A DNA stretch of 64,000 nt, taken from Photobacterium leiognathi. Its GTDB lineage: Bacteria; Pseudomonadota; Gammaproteobacteria; Enterobacterales; Vibrionaceae. Where the stretch lies: assembly GCF_030685535.1 (NCBI RefSeq), contig NZ_CP131599.1, forward strand, positions 930,001-994,000. The letters run 5' to 3'. A program made the translations under genes and the position numbers. The notes under the pieces were generated by a model. The model was not told the DNA's origin, did no database searches, and saw only the letters and a program-made list of their open reading frames with translations. How positions within the stretch are numbered: the stretch's first letter is position 1; every line of letters starts with the position of its first letter. Below, piece by piece: positions 36,231-44,747 of this stretch.

Positions 36231-36474
36231 CACATCGTCCTCCTAGTGTGGCCTACTCTGAGTCACTTCAACAACAGTACAATCAAAAACCGACCTTTTA
36301 AGTGTAGATGGTTTACACAATATGTTTGATGAGAATTTAATATTAATAAAATAGTAATGAAAAGCGTTTTAAACATAATGCTATCAAGTGCTTAATAACA
36401 GGATATAACCACTATAGAACTCAAATACTACACGGTGATATATTAGAGAAAACGCAACTGGAAGCTAATAATAA

Positions 36475-37482
36475 ATGATAGATTTTCGCTCAGATACTGT
36501 AACCCAACCTTCTACCATTATGCGTCAAGCAATGGCAAATGCTCCCGTCGGTGACGATGTTTATGGTGACGATCCAACTGTTAACGATTTAGAACAATAT
36601 GCTGCAAAGCGCCATGGCTTTGAAGCGGCTCTGTTTTGTAGTTCAGGCACTCAAGCTAACCTGCTTGCATTAATGGCTCACTGCGAACGTGGTGATGAAT
36701 ATTTATGCGGACAACAAGCACACAACTATAAGTTTGAAGGCGGTGGCGCTGCCGTTTTAGGCTCTATACAACCCCAGCCGATTGAAAATGAACCAGATGG
36801 TACCTTACCGTTTGCCAAACTTAGCGCAGCAATTAAACCTATCGATCCTCACTTTGCCCGTACCAAACTACTTAGCCTTGAAAACACCATTAACGGCAAA
36901 GTCCTACCACTAGAATACATTCAGCAAGCACGTGAATTTGTTGACCAACACGGCTTAAAACTTCATCTTGATGGCGCTCGTATTTATAACGCAGCAACGG
37001 CACTGAATATAGATATTTGTGAAATCGTTAAATACTTCGATTCATTTACTATCTGTTTATCAAAAGGACTGGGTGCGCCAGTGGGATCTTTACTACTTGG
37101 TGATAAAGCACTAATCGCCCGTGCACGTCGCTGGCGTAAAGTGTTAGGTGGTGGCATGCGTCAGGCAGGCATTTTAGCTGCCGCTGGTAAAATCGCCCTA
37201 ACTGAAAATACAACACGTTTAATTGCTGATCATACTAATGCGAAATACCTTGCAGAGCAGTTCAATAATGTTGAAGGTTTTTCGGTAAACCTTGCTCATG
37301 TACAAACCAATATTTTGTTTGCAAAAGTTGATGAATCTATCGATCAAACAGCATTGGTTGAACAATTAAAACAGCAAGACATTTTGATCTCAGCTGGCAA
37401 CCCAATGCGTTTTGTCACCCACTTAAATATCACTAAAGAAGACATTGATCGCTTTATTACGGTATTGAAAGCGACACTGTAA
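36475..37482 (+). CDS. ltaE: Low-specificity L-threonine aldolase
   Basis: A 335-residue PLP enzyme of fold type I that cleaves L-threonine and L-allo-threonine to glycine and acetaldehyde. The start MIDFRSDTVTQPS is a family hallmark, followed by VGDDVYGDDPTVN; substrate-site ALFCSSGTQANLLAL; LDGARIYNAA with the PLP-binding Asp; and the PLP lysine in CLSKGLGAPVGSLL (about 197). It is cytosolic and probably tetrameric. The ribosome site GGAAG is somewhat far from the ATG. It is monocistronic. Confidence 0.95.
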   Translation: MIDFRSDTVTQPSTIMRQAMANAPVGDDVYGDDPTVNDLEQYAAKRHGFEAALFCSSGTQANLLALMAHCERGDEYLCGQQAHNYKFEGGGAAVLGSIQPQPIENEPDGTLPFAKLSAAIKPIDPHFARTKLLSLENTINGKVLPLEYIQQAREFVDQHGLKLHLDGARIYNAATALNIDICEIVKYFDSFTICLSKGLGAPVGSLLLGDKALIARARRWRKVLGGGMRQAGILAAAGKIALTENTTRLIADHTNAKYLAEQFNNVEGFSVNLAHVQTNILFAKVDESIDQTALVEQLKQQDILISAGNPMRFVTHLNITKEDIDRFITVLKATL

Positions 37483-37490
37483 CTAAATAC

Positions 37491-37528
37491 CGTCGGCTTT
37501 TCTTATAATAGACAGAGACAAGCCGACG
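37491..37528 (+). terminator. Possible terminator after ltaE
   Basis: A 9-bp stem (CGTCGGCTT / AAGCCGACG) spans a 20-base loop. It starts 9 bases after the ltaE stop and ends in TTATC, so the U-run is poor. Confidence 0.5.
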
Positions 37529-37735
37529 TTATCTTCCACAATGACGCAGAATGATAACGTTCCTCTTCCCCTAACGTCACACAGGCATTCCCCCAACAGA
37601 TTGAAATCAGTTTAAAACGTATAAGTTAGTAACCTATTTACGTGATTACATGTTTTTTTGATACCTAACTCACCTTCTTCGATCTGATCCTTTGCAAGCT
37701 AACCTGCACTCATTTAGCTTACACTAAATATTAAT

Positions 37736-37754
37736 GATAATTAATTTCATTATC
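37736..37754. promoter_or_regulatory. Predicted Fur box ahead of the ABC ATPase operon
   Basis: The site has exact outer hexamers GATAAT and ATTATC with the central C and a degenerate middle hexamer TAATTT, 15 of 19 positions of the Fur consensus. It lies 33 bases upstream of the operon's first ATG, in the promoter zone. Iron-dependent repression is inferred. Confidence 0.6.
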
Positions 37755-37786
37755 ATGTAGATTTATTATCTTGCAGGGAGAGCACC

Positions 37787-38629
37787 ATGGAACAAGCGTT
37801 TCATTCCGATCCAATACTCAAAGTCCGTGATCTTGAGGTCACTTATATTACCGATAATGGTGATTTCAAAGCCGTGAAATCAGTGAGTTTTGATATTGGT
37901 AAAAGTGAAATTTTCGGACTGGCAGGCGAATCAGGTTGTGGTAAAAGCACCATCGCTTTCGCCATTAACCGTTTACATAAGCCGCCCGCATTAATCACTA
38001 ACGGCAGCATAAAATACAATGGCAAAGAGCTTGTCTCATTAACTGAACAGCAAATGGGTGTGATCCGCTGGAAAGACATTGCCATGGTATTCCAAAGTGC
38101 CATGAACTCACTCAACCCTGTTCTTCCTATTCAAGAGCAGTTTGCTGATGTTATGCGTCATCACCTTGGCTACACTAATGAACAAGCCAAAGAACGTGCA
38201 GAAAAATTGCTTGATTTAGTCAACATTCCCCGCGAACGTTTATCAGAGTACCCACACCAGTTTAGTGGTGGCATGCGACAACGTTTAGTGATTGCCATTG
38301 CCTTATGTTTAAATCCAAAACTTATCATCATGGATGAACCGACCACGGCATTAGATGTGGTTGTTCAACGTGAAATCCTGCAGCAAATCTATCAGTTACG
38401 TAAAGAGTTTGATTTCTCTGTACTGTTTATTACCCACGATCTTGCGCTAATGAGCCAACTTTGTGATCGCATTGCGGTCATGCGTCACGGCAAGATTGTA
38501 GAAGTAAACCAAGCCCGTGAAATTCGTAACAATCCACAGCACCCATACACTCAAAAGCTATGGGCATCATTCCCGAATATTCATGAAGAAGCACCACAGG
38601 TACACATCACAGCAGAGGAATTATCATAA
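37787..38629 (+). CDS. Peptide-type ABC transporter ATPase (DppD/OppD-like)
   Basis: A 280-residue ATPase of the oligopeptide/dipeptide/nickel class. Walker A GESGCGKST (about residues 45-53), Q-loop near FQSAMNSLNPV, ABC signature FSGGMRQRL (about 162-170), Walker B IIMDEPTTALD, switch His in ITHDLALM. The end contains NNPQHPYTQKLW, the OppD-family C-terminal motif. It is first of a tightly packed operon of three genes, overlapping the next by one base. No permease or binding protein is nearby. A Fur-like site precedes it, suggesting iron or siderophore-linked use. Confidence 0.92.
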   Translation: MEQAFHSDPILKVRDLEVTYITDNGDFKAVKSVSFDIGKSEIFGLAGESGCGKSTIAFAINRLHKPPALITNGSIKYNGKELVSLTEQQMGVIRWKDIAMVFQSAMNSLNPVLPIQEQFADVMRHHLGYTNEQAKERAEKLLDLVNIPRERLSEYPHQFSGGMRQRLVIAIALCLNPKLIIMDEPTTALDVVVQREILQQIYQLRKEFDFSVLFITHDLALMSQLCDRIAVMRHGKIVEVNQAREIRNNPQHPYTQKLWASFPNIHEEAPQVHITAEELS

Positions 38630-39591
38630 TGGAACAACCAGTTATTGAATTAAATAATGTGGTGAAAGAGTTCACTGCCAGTGGTGGTTTTGGTTCAACC
38701 GAGATATTCCGCGCCCTTGATAGCATCAGTTTTAAACTTTACAAAGGACGTACCCTTGCCCTTGTCGGTGAATCAGGCTGTGGTAAAAGTACCTGTGCTA
38801 AACTGATCACTAAAGTCCATGGCGTCACTGAAGGTGAAATTTTATTTAAAGGCGAGAACGTTGATACCATCAATAAGCGTCGTGATATTTTAAATTATCG
38901 TGGTAAGGTACAAATGGTATTCCAAGACCCATTTGGATCGTTAAACCCTACTCATACTATTCGCCATCACCTCACTCGCCCACTATTAATTCATAAGCAA
39001 GTAAAGGGTAAAGACGCAATAGAAAAGCGTTTGAATGAGCTAATGGAATTGGTTGAGTTACCCATTGAAGATCTTGATAAATACCCCCACCAACTCAGTG
39101 GTGGTCAGCGCCAACGTGTGAATCTCGCTCGTGCCATTGGTGTTGGCGCTGAAATAATACTAGCCGATGAGCCAACCTCAATGCTAGATGTCTCGATTCG
39201 TTTAGGTGTGCTTAATCTAATGAAAGAGATGAAAGAGAAAATCGGCATTGGTTTTCTCTATATCACCCACGACTTAGCTACCGCACATTATATCGCTGAA
39301 GAAACTGCAGTCATGTACCGTGGTCGTATTGTGGAATGGGGAGACACTCGCTCTATTTTGCGTAACCCACAACACCCTTATACCAAGTTATTGATTTCCG
39401 CTGTGCCCGATCCTGATCTACCCTTTAATAAATTAGTTGATTCAGAGCCTGACTATTCACAAAGTGCCGATAAGATCCGCGCCATCAGTCTTAAATCGGT
39501 CGCAGGACATCGCCAAGTGGCTGACAATCACTTTGTTGCAAACTGGGATGAAGCTGAAATAGCCGCACTGCAAAAGGATAAAATCGCATGA
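38629..39591 (+). CDS. Peptide-type ABC transporter ATPase (DppF/OppF-like)
   Basis: A 320-residue ATPase, the natural heterodimer partner of the one before. Walker A GESGCGKST (about residues 45-53), FQDPFGSLNPTHTI, signature LSGGQRQRV (about 155-163), Walker B IILADEPTSMLD, ITHDLATA, and the OppF C-terminal motif RNPQHPYTKLLI. The extra C-terminal 50 residues (about 270-320) have no known role. Overlaps of one base with the upstream gene and four with the next imply translational coupling. The transmembrane partners must be encoded elsewhere. Confidence 0.92.
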   Translation: MEQPVIELNNVVKEFTASGGFGSTEIFRALDSISFKLYKGRTLALVGESGCGKSTCAKLITKVHGVTEGEILFKGENVDTINKRRDILNYRGKVQMVFQDPFGSLNPTHTIRHHLTRPLLIHKQVKGKDAIEKRLNELMELVELPIEDLDKYPHQLSGGQRQRVNLARAIGVGAEIILADEPTSMLDVSIRLGVLNLMKEMKEKIGIGFLYITHDLATAHYIAEETAVMYRGRIVEWGDTRSILRNPQHPYTKLLISAVPDPDLPFNKLVDSEPDYSQSADKIRAISLKSVAGHRQVADNHFVANWDEAEIAALQKDKIA

Positions 39592-40049
39592 CAGAACTTC
39601 ACTGCTGGTTAGAATCCATAAAAAGCTGGTACCAACCCAATCACAGCCATGACTTTTCAGATTTAATCTCGGTAATCCAACAAACACCGCAAAGCATGAT
39701 GGATGAACTTGATACAGAAACTGGCAGTGAAGCCCTTGCCTATTGGCTTGATGCTTGTTTTCGTTTAACCAAATACTATCAACATCAAGGCTATAACGAA
39801 CAAGCCTTTGGCTATATTCAACTATCATATGCCAAGCTACAAGCCATTGTTTGTGAGCAAAGTTACAGCGCAGAGCTAAAACGTTGGAGCTTAAAGAAGC
39901 TCGATCGCATCATTGTCGCTATGGTGGAATTTTGCCAACATCAGTCCGATCCACAATGGCAGCAAGAAAGCATACAGCTGATAAACTTGCATGTGGCATT
40001 TATGGAGTCACAGCAGCATTTGAACTTAAGTTATGCTGCAAGTAACTAA
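39588..40049 (+). CDS. Hypothetical protein coupled to the ABC ATPases
   Basis: A 153-residue helical, Trp/Tyr/Gln-rich soluble protein not recognised as any family. Its ATGA start overlaps the stop of the second ATPase. It has no signal peptide or membrane helix, so it is not the missing permease. Its constant coupling to the ATPases suggests a regulatory or assembly subunit; that is inference from the operon alone. Confidence 0.65.
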   Translation: MTELHCWLESIKSWYQPNHSHDFSDLISVIQQTPQSMMDELDTETGSEALAYWLDACFRLTKYYQHQGYNEQAFGYIQLSYAKLQAIVCEQSYSAELKRWSLKKLDRIIVAMVEFCQHQSDPQWQQESIQLINLHVAFMESQQHLNLSYAASN

Positions 40050-40169
40050 AATATCTCTCATATCTTCAGCGAGTAGATCAAGCATTGGCTGCATTTGCTC
40101 GCTGTTCCTTTTATTTATCAATACCTTAGTATAACTAGTCCAATCCCTGCGTTATACCAACGCAATCAA

Positions 40170-40206
40170 CAATAAAAAATTATCGAAAAACAATAATTTT
40201 TTATTG
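40170..40206. promoter_or_regulatory. Perfect AT-rich inverted repeat upstream of the DUF2975 pair
   Basis: A 14-bp perfect dyad (CAATAAAAAATTAT / ATAATTTTTTATTG) with a 9-base spacer lies 50 bases before the first ATG of the pair. It could be an operator, for example for the HTH protein encoded two genes on, or an RNA hairpin. Confidence 0.45.
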
Positions 40207-40256
40207 CTCAAATTTAAGTTTAAACATATTATCTCATCATCAACAAAGGAGGTAAT

Positions 40257-40805
40257 ATGTCTAACATTGAAAAACACAGCCGCAAAGTACGAAAACTCTT
40301 CCAAACTTTCTTAGTACTTACACCGTTAATGGTTATTTATTTCTGGTTAACCACCAACACGCCATACAATTTTATTAGCCATACGGGAATCTTTAATCTT
40401 TCATTCGACATTAATGAATTAACAGAAGTCCCTTTAACCTTAACCACACGATTACTCGCAATGGTTGCATCATTACTTTATTGCACAATAATCATGTATG
40501 CATTAGCTGTACTTATTAAACTGTTTAAAAACTACGAGCAGAATAATATTTTTACACTAGAGAATGCACAAAGTTACCAGAAGTTAGGTTATTGCATTTT
40601 TTACTGGGTAGGTGGTGGTCTTTTGTACGAACCAATCATGTCATTGATTTTGACATTTAATAATCCACCGGGACATCGTATGATAACGCTCACCTTTGTG
40701 GGCTTAGATTTCCTCACTATCGTATTAGGATTCATTGTTTTAATTATCTCTTGGGTAATGAAAGAAGGTTATCAATTAGCTGATGAGCAAAACTACACAA
40801 TTTAA
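40257..40805 (+). CDS. DUF2975 membrane protein
   Basis: A 182-residue protein with four membrane helices (about residues 15-34, 60-90, 105-130 and 150-172), matching the DUF2975 family. It has a strong AAAGGAGG site. The gene for a small Cro/CI-type HTH protein follows 9 bases after, the usual DUF2975 arrangement. The function of the family is unknown; the pairing suggests a membrane partner of the small regulator. Confidence 0.85.
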   Translation: MSNIEKHSRKVRKLFQTFLVLTPLMVIYFWLTTNTPYNFISHTGIFNLSFDINELTEVPLTLTTRLLAMVASLLYCTIIMYALAVLIKLFKNYEQNNIFTLENAQSYQKLGYCIFYWVGGGLLYEPIMSLILTFNNPPGHRMITLTFVGLDFLTIVLGFIVLIISWVMKEGYQLADEQNYTI

Positions 40806-40814
40806 GAGCCAACT

Positions 40815-41033
40815 ATGACAATACGCATTAACTTAGATGTCATGATGGCAAAGCGGAAAATGCGACTCAAAGCATTAGCTCAAGCTATGGAAATGACAGA
40901 AGCTAACTTATCAATTCTGAAAAATGGCAAAGCAAAAGCAGTACGCTTTTCAACGTTAGATAAACTCTGTGAGTTATTAGATTGCCAACCGGGTGATATT
41001 CTTGAATTTGAAGAAAATCCCAAAGATGAATAA
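40815..41033 (+). CDS. Small Cro/CI (XRE) family HTH regulator (YozG-like)
   Basis: A 72-residue single-domain DNA-binding protein. The helix-turn-helix occupies about residues 17-52 (LKALAQAMEMTEANLSILKN) and a conserved LCELLDCQPGDILEF end matches the YozG-type group that occurs with DUF2975 proteins. It is co-transcribed with the preceding gene and closed by a strong terminator. It probably regulates its own operon. Confidence 0.9.
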   Translation: MTIRINLDVMMAKRKMRLKALAQAMEMTEANLSILKNGKAKAVRFSTLDKLCELLDCQPGDILEFEENPKDE

Positions 41034-41035
41034 CA

Positions 41036-41071
41036 AAAAAGGAAGTAAAGTAAATACTATACTTCCTTTTT
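41036..41071. terminator. Bidirectional terminator between the HTH gene and sgrR
   Basis: A 12-bp stem (AAAAAGGAAGTA / TACTTCCTTTTT) with a 12-base loop is followed by GTTTTTT on the + strand. Confidence 0.85.
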
Positions 41072-41080
41072 GTTTTTTAA

Positions 41081-42781
41081 TTAGTGCGTTCTTGGTTTTA
41101 CCCATACCGATTTGAAATCAAACCACCCTAATTTATTCGACTCCATCCCTTCCAGCTGACCACTATCATCAACCCCTAACCAAGCATGAAACAAGGGTAA
41201 TACCTGGCCTGAATTCACCAATAAATGTTGAATACTTTCTAATGGAAATGTCTGGGTAATATTCATCCGCCAATTATCAACCTGCACATCTAACTGTGCA
41301 AACTCAGCTTCAGGCATAGCACGTTCTATATGCTCAAAATTATATAACCAAGGTAAGATGGCATCGCTTCGATTGCTGCCTAAACTCATACCATTGAGCC
41401 ACATATCAATCTTGTCTGCTTGCTTACCCATCATGATCTCGCAAGATGCCATTTCTATTACTTTTAGCTTGATCCCATCTTTAGCCAAAATACCTTCAAT
41501 TAATTCTGCCAAGTAAGGATAAATAGGATGCTCTTGCTGATAAGCCAGCGTCACTACACGTTTGGTTGTTGGTATTTGTACATCATCAGTGTAATGACAA
41601 TCACAGATCCAGCCAGGCAACAATCCATAGGCATTAATAAGTTTGAAATCGACGACCTTATTAAGATCTAACGCTCGCATCAGGTTTAAGCTATTTAAAC
41701 GAGATTTAAAATAATCGAGCCAAACTTGTTGCTGAGCTAAACCTTTATTACGGTTTAATAACAAATAATTACAACCTTGATCTAAGCTCAACCGTTCAGA
41801 GACAGAAACACTTTGCTTTTGTTCTAACTCTAATGCTGGCTTTAAATAAAAAGCTGAGAACCCCGATAAAATCCAAATTTCAACCACATCAGTCAAAGCA
41901 CGAAAACCAAAGTACATATCAAAGGCTTCAAGTTTTAAGCGTTGCTTATCATTAACGGTCACTTTATAAGGACCAGTGCCTATCGGAAAAACATCAGCAT
42001 CAGGGCGCTTTTGATCATCAGCTGGTTGGATCACCGCATTAATATTAGTGAGTAATTCAGGAAGATGGTGATCATCACGTTTCAAGTAAAAATCAATCGT
42101 GTTAGCAAACGGAGAAATGACCGAATCAATATGTTTAAACAAGGATTGTTGTTTTACTTGCTGAAAAGTTTTAATGATATCTTCACTTTCTAACATTCGA
42201 CCATCGTGAAAACGAATAGCAGGACGAATATGAAAACGCCAATGACGACTAGAGATCATCTCCCACGCATGAGCAATATCAGCTTCTACTTCCCCTTTTT
42301 CCTCATTAAATTGGGTTAATCCACTGAATATTTGGCGGATCAAATGCTGTTCAGAGCGACGTAGTGGTTTAAGTGGGTTCAAATTCCCAAAGCTACGGTA
42401 ATAAGGTAAACGCACAATTTGGCGACCATGAACATGGCTAATCCCCATTTGTTCTTGGATCAACTGTACTAATTTTTCAGCGTTATGATTGAGTACAGAT
42501 AAGGCATTTTCTAGCTTACCATCAGCTACCAGTTTGCGCGCTTGCATAAACTGTAACTCACTGTCAGTGCTATTAAATACTAAGCGAGATTGCTTACCAC
42601 GCCCTACTGATGGTTGCCAATCTATCCACCCTTTCTCAACCATTTTATTGATCACCATACGCACATTACGTCGGGTACAAAATAAAACTTCAGAGATATC
42701 TTGCAGGTTCGTTTCTGTCGTCTTGCCTGAGAAATGGTTATAAAGCCGCTGGAACTGTAATTTTAAACGCTGACCACTCAT
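41081..42781 (-). CDS. sgrR: SgrR-family transcriptional regulator
   Basis: A 566-residue protein with an N-terminal winged helix (about residues 1-80: LQDISEVLFCTRRNVRMVI, KGWIDWQPSVGRGKQS) and a long C-terminal solute-binding-protein-like domain (about 120-540, with GTGPYKV and FHDGRMLES typical of peptide-binding proteins). This is the SgrR design: in E. coli SgrR senses glucose-phosphate stress and activates the divergent small RNA gene sgrS. The 370-base region upstream carries a candidate for such an RNA. The ribosome site is weak. Confidence 0.9.
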   Translation of the reverse strand: MSGQRLKLQFQRLYNHFSGKTTETNLQDISEVLFCTRRNVRMVINKMVEKGWIDWQPSVGRGKQSRLVFNSTDSELQFMQARKLVADGKLENALSVLNHNAEKLVQLIQEQMGISHVHGRQIVRLPYYRSFGNLNPLKPLRRSEQHLIRQIFSGLTQFNEEKGEVEADIAHAWEMISSRHWRFHIRPAIRFHDGRMLESEDIIKTFQQVKQQSLFKHIDSVISPFANTIDFYLKRDDHHLPELLTNINAVIQPADDQKRPDADVFPIGTGPYKVTVNDKQRLKLEAFDMYFGFRALTDVVEIWILSGFSAFYLKPALELEQKQSVSVSERLSLDQGCNYLLLNRNKGLAQQQVWLDYFKSRLNSLNLMRALDLNKVVDFKLINAYGLLPGWICDCHYTDDVQIPTTKRVVTLAYQQEHPIYPYLAELIEGILAKDGIKLKVIEMASCEIMMGKQADKIDMWLNGMSLGSNRSDAILPWLYNFEHIERAMPEAEFAQLDVQVDNWRMNITQTFPLESIQHLLVNSGQVLPLFHAWLGVDDSGQLEGMESNKLGWFDFKSVWVKPRTH

Positions 42782-42849
42782 AAAGAGGAAACCTTATTTC
42801 TTATACTGTTCTCTTTTAATTTCCTCATTTTAGCGTAAAAATAATTCTG

Positions 42850-43045
42850 TCGATATGAATACAGCGCATGCGCTATTAAGAGTGTGAGTTGTGCTAAACA
42901 TTCGACAAAGTCTACAAATCTCTTTGTAGCATTAATGAACATTGATTGGCTGTTTCCCCCAAATCATGCCTGTCTCCTGAGTGCTCATTAATTTCAGTCC
43001 GGCCTAGGCAGCTTTGTTTAGGCTGGACGATTTCCTTTCAGCGCT
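42850..43045 (+). ncRNA. sgrS: Candidate SgrS-like small RNA, divergent from sgrR
   Basis: In E. coli sgrS is transcribed divergently from sgrR and blocks the ptsG ribosome site. Here, on the divergent strand, lies CTCCTGAGT (42974-42982), a perfect 9-base complement of the ACTCAGGAG in E. coli ptsG's ribosome-binding region. It is followed by a 10-bp hairpin with one G-U pair (GTCCGGCCTA / TAGGCTGGAC, 42997-43028), and preceded by a hairpin CTACAAA/TTTGTAG (42912-42929). The 3' U-run after the last hairpin is poor (ATTTCCTTTC), and boundaries are guesses. No SgrT-like peptide was found. Confidence 0.42.
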
Positions 43046-43151
43046 TCTATTCTTACAACTATTTATTTAATTTTAGTTATCACAATGACTGTCATTAGAT
43101 TGATAAATACCATGTTTATCCTGACCTTAACTTCCCCAATCAAAGCGCATT

Positions 43152-44018
43152 ATGAAAAAGCTAAAGCGTTATCAATACGAGCAATATGCGATTTTGTGCC
43201 ACCTTGCCTATCCTGACGACTTTGATCATACCCAATACGGTTTTTTACCCGAAGGCAGAGAAGAAATCATCGATCGCTGGGGACGACCTATTATTCGTAT
43301 CTTATGGGGAGAAAGTAATGAAGTGGTTTTGGTATTTAAAGGCTCACAAAATATCTGGGACTGGTTGCTAAACCTTGCCTGTTTTCCCAAAAAAGTCATC
43401 ACTGCAAACAAACCGTATTATGTTCATTGGGGTTATCATTATTTGATCAATCAAAAGAGCATCCATCGAAATTACGCTTTTCACCAATACCACCCTGATC
43501 TTAGCGACAGTCAAAAAGCTGATATATTTCAAGCCACTCAGCTACCTCACTATCGCCAACATGCCGCCAATAGCAATATTATTAAGCAAATCCAGCACAT
43601 TGTTGCGCCTTTAATCGCATCCGGCAAACATATTAGTTTAACCGGACACTCCTCTGGTGGTGCTATGGCAGTGCTCAGTGCAAATTATCTTTATCAACAC
43701 TTCCCCCAAGCCATAAAACGTGTGGTTACTTTTGGACAACCTGCCACTGGCTTTTGGAGCTTTAAAAAACACTACCCGCTTAACCACCAGACCTACCGAA
43801 TTTGCTGTGATTTAGATATCGTGACCTTTTTGCCTGCCATTCCATTTATGCACTGGCATGTTGGTCAAATGCTCTGGTTACACAACGGTAAAATTTATCA
43901 AAACATCCCTACAATTATCAGGCTATCACGCTCAATTATTAGCTGGATAATGCGCCCTTTCAGCTATCACTTCATGCAAAAATACATACGTAACAAAGAC
44001 TTTTTTGATAAGCACTGA
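43152..44018 (+). CDS. Lipase class 3-type alpha/beta hydrolase
   Basis: A 288-residue hydrolase. The nucleophile elbow is LTGHSSGGAMAVL (GxSxG, Ser at about residue 167) and FGQPATGFWSF follows, as in fungal-type class 3 lipases; the acid and His come from DLDIVTFLP (about 223) and MHWHVGQMLW. No signal peptide is seen, so it may be cytosolic or peripheral. The substrate is unknown. It lies downstream of the candidate sRNA, with a weak ribosome site; convergent with the flavodoxin gene. Confidence 0.85.
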   Translation: MKKLKRYQYEQYAILCHLAYPDDFDHTQYGFLPEGREEIIDRWGRPIIRILWGESNEVVLVFKGSQNIWDWLLNLACFPKKVITANKPYYVHWGYHYLINQKSIHRNYAFHQYHPDLSDSQKADIFQATQLPHYRQHAANSNIIKQIQHIVAPLIASGKHISLTGHSSGGAMAVLSANYLYQHFPQAIKRVVTFGQPATGFWSFKKHYPLNHQTYRICCDLDIVTFLPAIPFMHWHVGQMLWLHNGKIYQNIPTIIRLSRSIISWIMRPFSYHFMQKYIRNKDFFDKH

Positions 44019-44029
44019 GATAAACCAAC

Positions 44030-44578
44030 TTACTTAATGAACTGATAAATACGGCGAGCTAAATATTTCGCTGTATTAATATCTTCATCAAAAGGCTTCC
44101 CCTCTTTTGAGGTAGCAATCACACCCGCCTGACAACCTAATCGATTTACCTTTAGCTCATTATAATTCGATGGCATGTCCAACCCCATCCATATCATGCC
44201 ATGCTGTGATGCCAATATTTGGAAGTACCTTAGAGTTTCAGATTGATCGCCATTTTCAGAACCGCCAGACGTCATTCCTGCTGCAATTTTTCCCGCTAGT
44301 TTCTGTTCAGACCATATATCACTAGTAGCATCAGCAAAGGCTTTGAACTGTGCCGCGACAGATCCCATATAAGTTGGAGAGGCAAAAATAATCGCTTGGC
44401 AGTCCTGTAGTTTTTTCATCAAATCATTATTAACAAATCGCCCTCCGATAATTTCTGTTCCCATTATCTTATGCGTAATCATCTCTACAGGCTCTGATGC
44501 TAACTCATTACAAAAAGCATCGACTAAAACTTCCGTGATACCTGTGTTCGAGAAATAAACAATACCTATCGCTTTCAT
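44030..44578 (-). CDS. Flavodoxin-family NAD(P)H-dependent oxidoreductase
   Basis: A 182-residue FMN-binding protein. The phosphate-binding loop is GIVYFSNTGITEV (about residues 4-16). The second FMN loop is ASPTYMGSVAAQFKAFAD (about 66-83), and GMTSGGSENGDQSETL (about 101-116) matches WrbA-type and related NADPH reductases. It probably reduces quinones or other acceptors in the cytosol. It is divergent from the dual-specificity phosphatase gene; AAGGATC precedes the ATG. Confidence 0.85.
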   Translation of the reverse strand: MKAIGIVYFSNTGITEVLVDAFCNELASEPVEMITHKIMGTEIIGGRFVNNDLMKKLQDCQAIIFASPTYMGSVAAQFKAFADATSDIWSEQKLAGKIAAGMTSGGSENGDQSETLRYFQILASQHGMIWMGLDMPSNYNELKVNRLGCQAGVIATSKEGKPFDEDINTAKYLARRIYQFIK

Positions 44579-44747
44579 TAAAAGATCCTTATTAAGTGTG
44601 TAAATCTCAACACAAGATAAAACCTCAAGTTAACCTGAGGTCAAACATTAATGACAATTTTTAAATCAATACATATGAATAATCATATATGTAATAATTG
44701 CAGTGTATAACTGTTTAGAAATAGAAAAGACAATAAGGAAATACCGC

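Noticed and set aside
37491..37528. Strong factor-independent terminator after ltaE
   Set aside because: The stem is real but the loop is 20 bases and the T-run is weak, so I list it only as possible.
42870..42960. SgrT-like peptide in the candidate sRNA
   Set aside because: Short frames of 10 and 18 codons exist, but neither has a ribosome site nor resembles SgrT.
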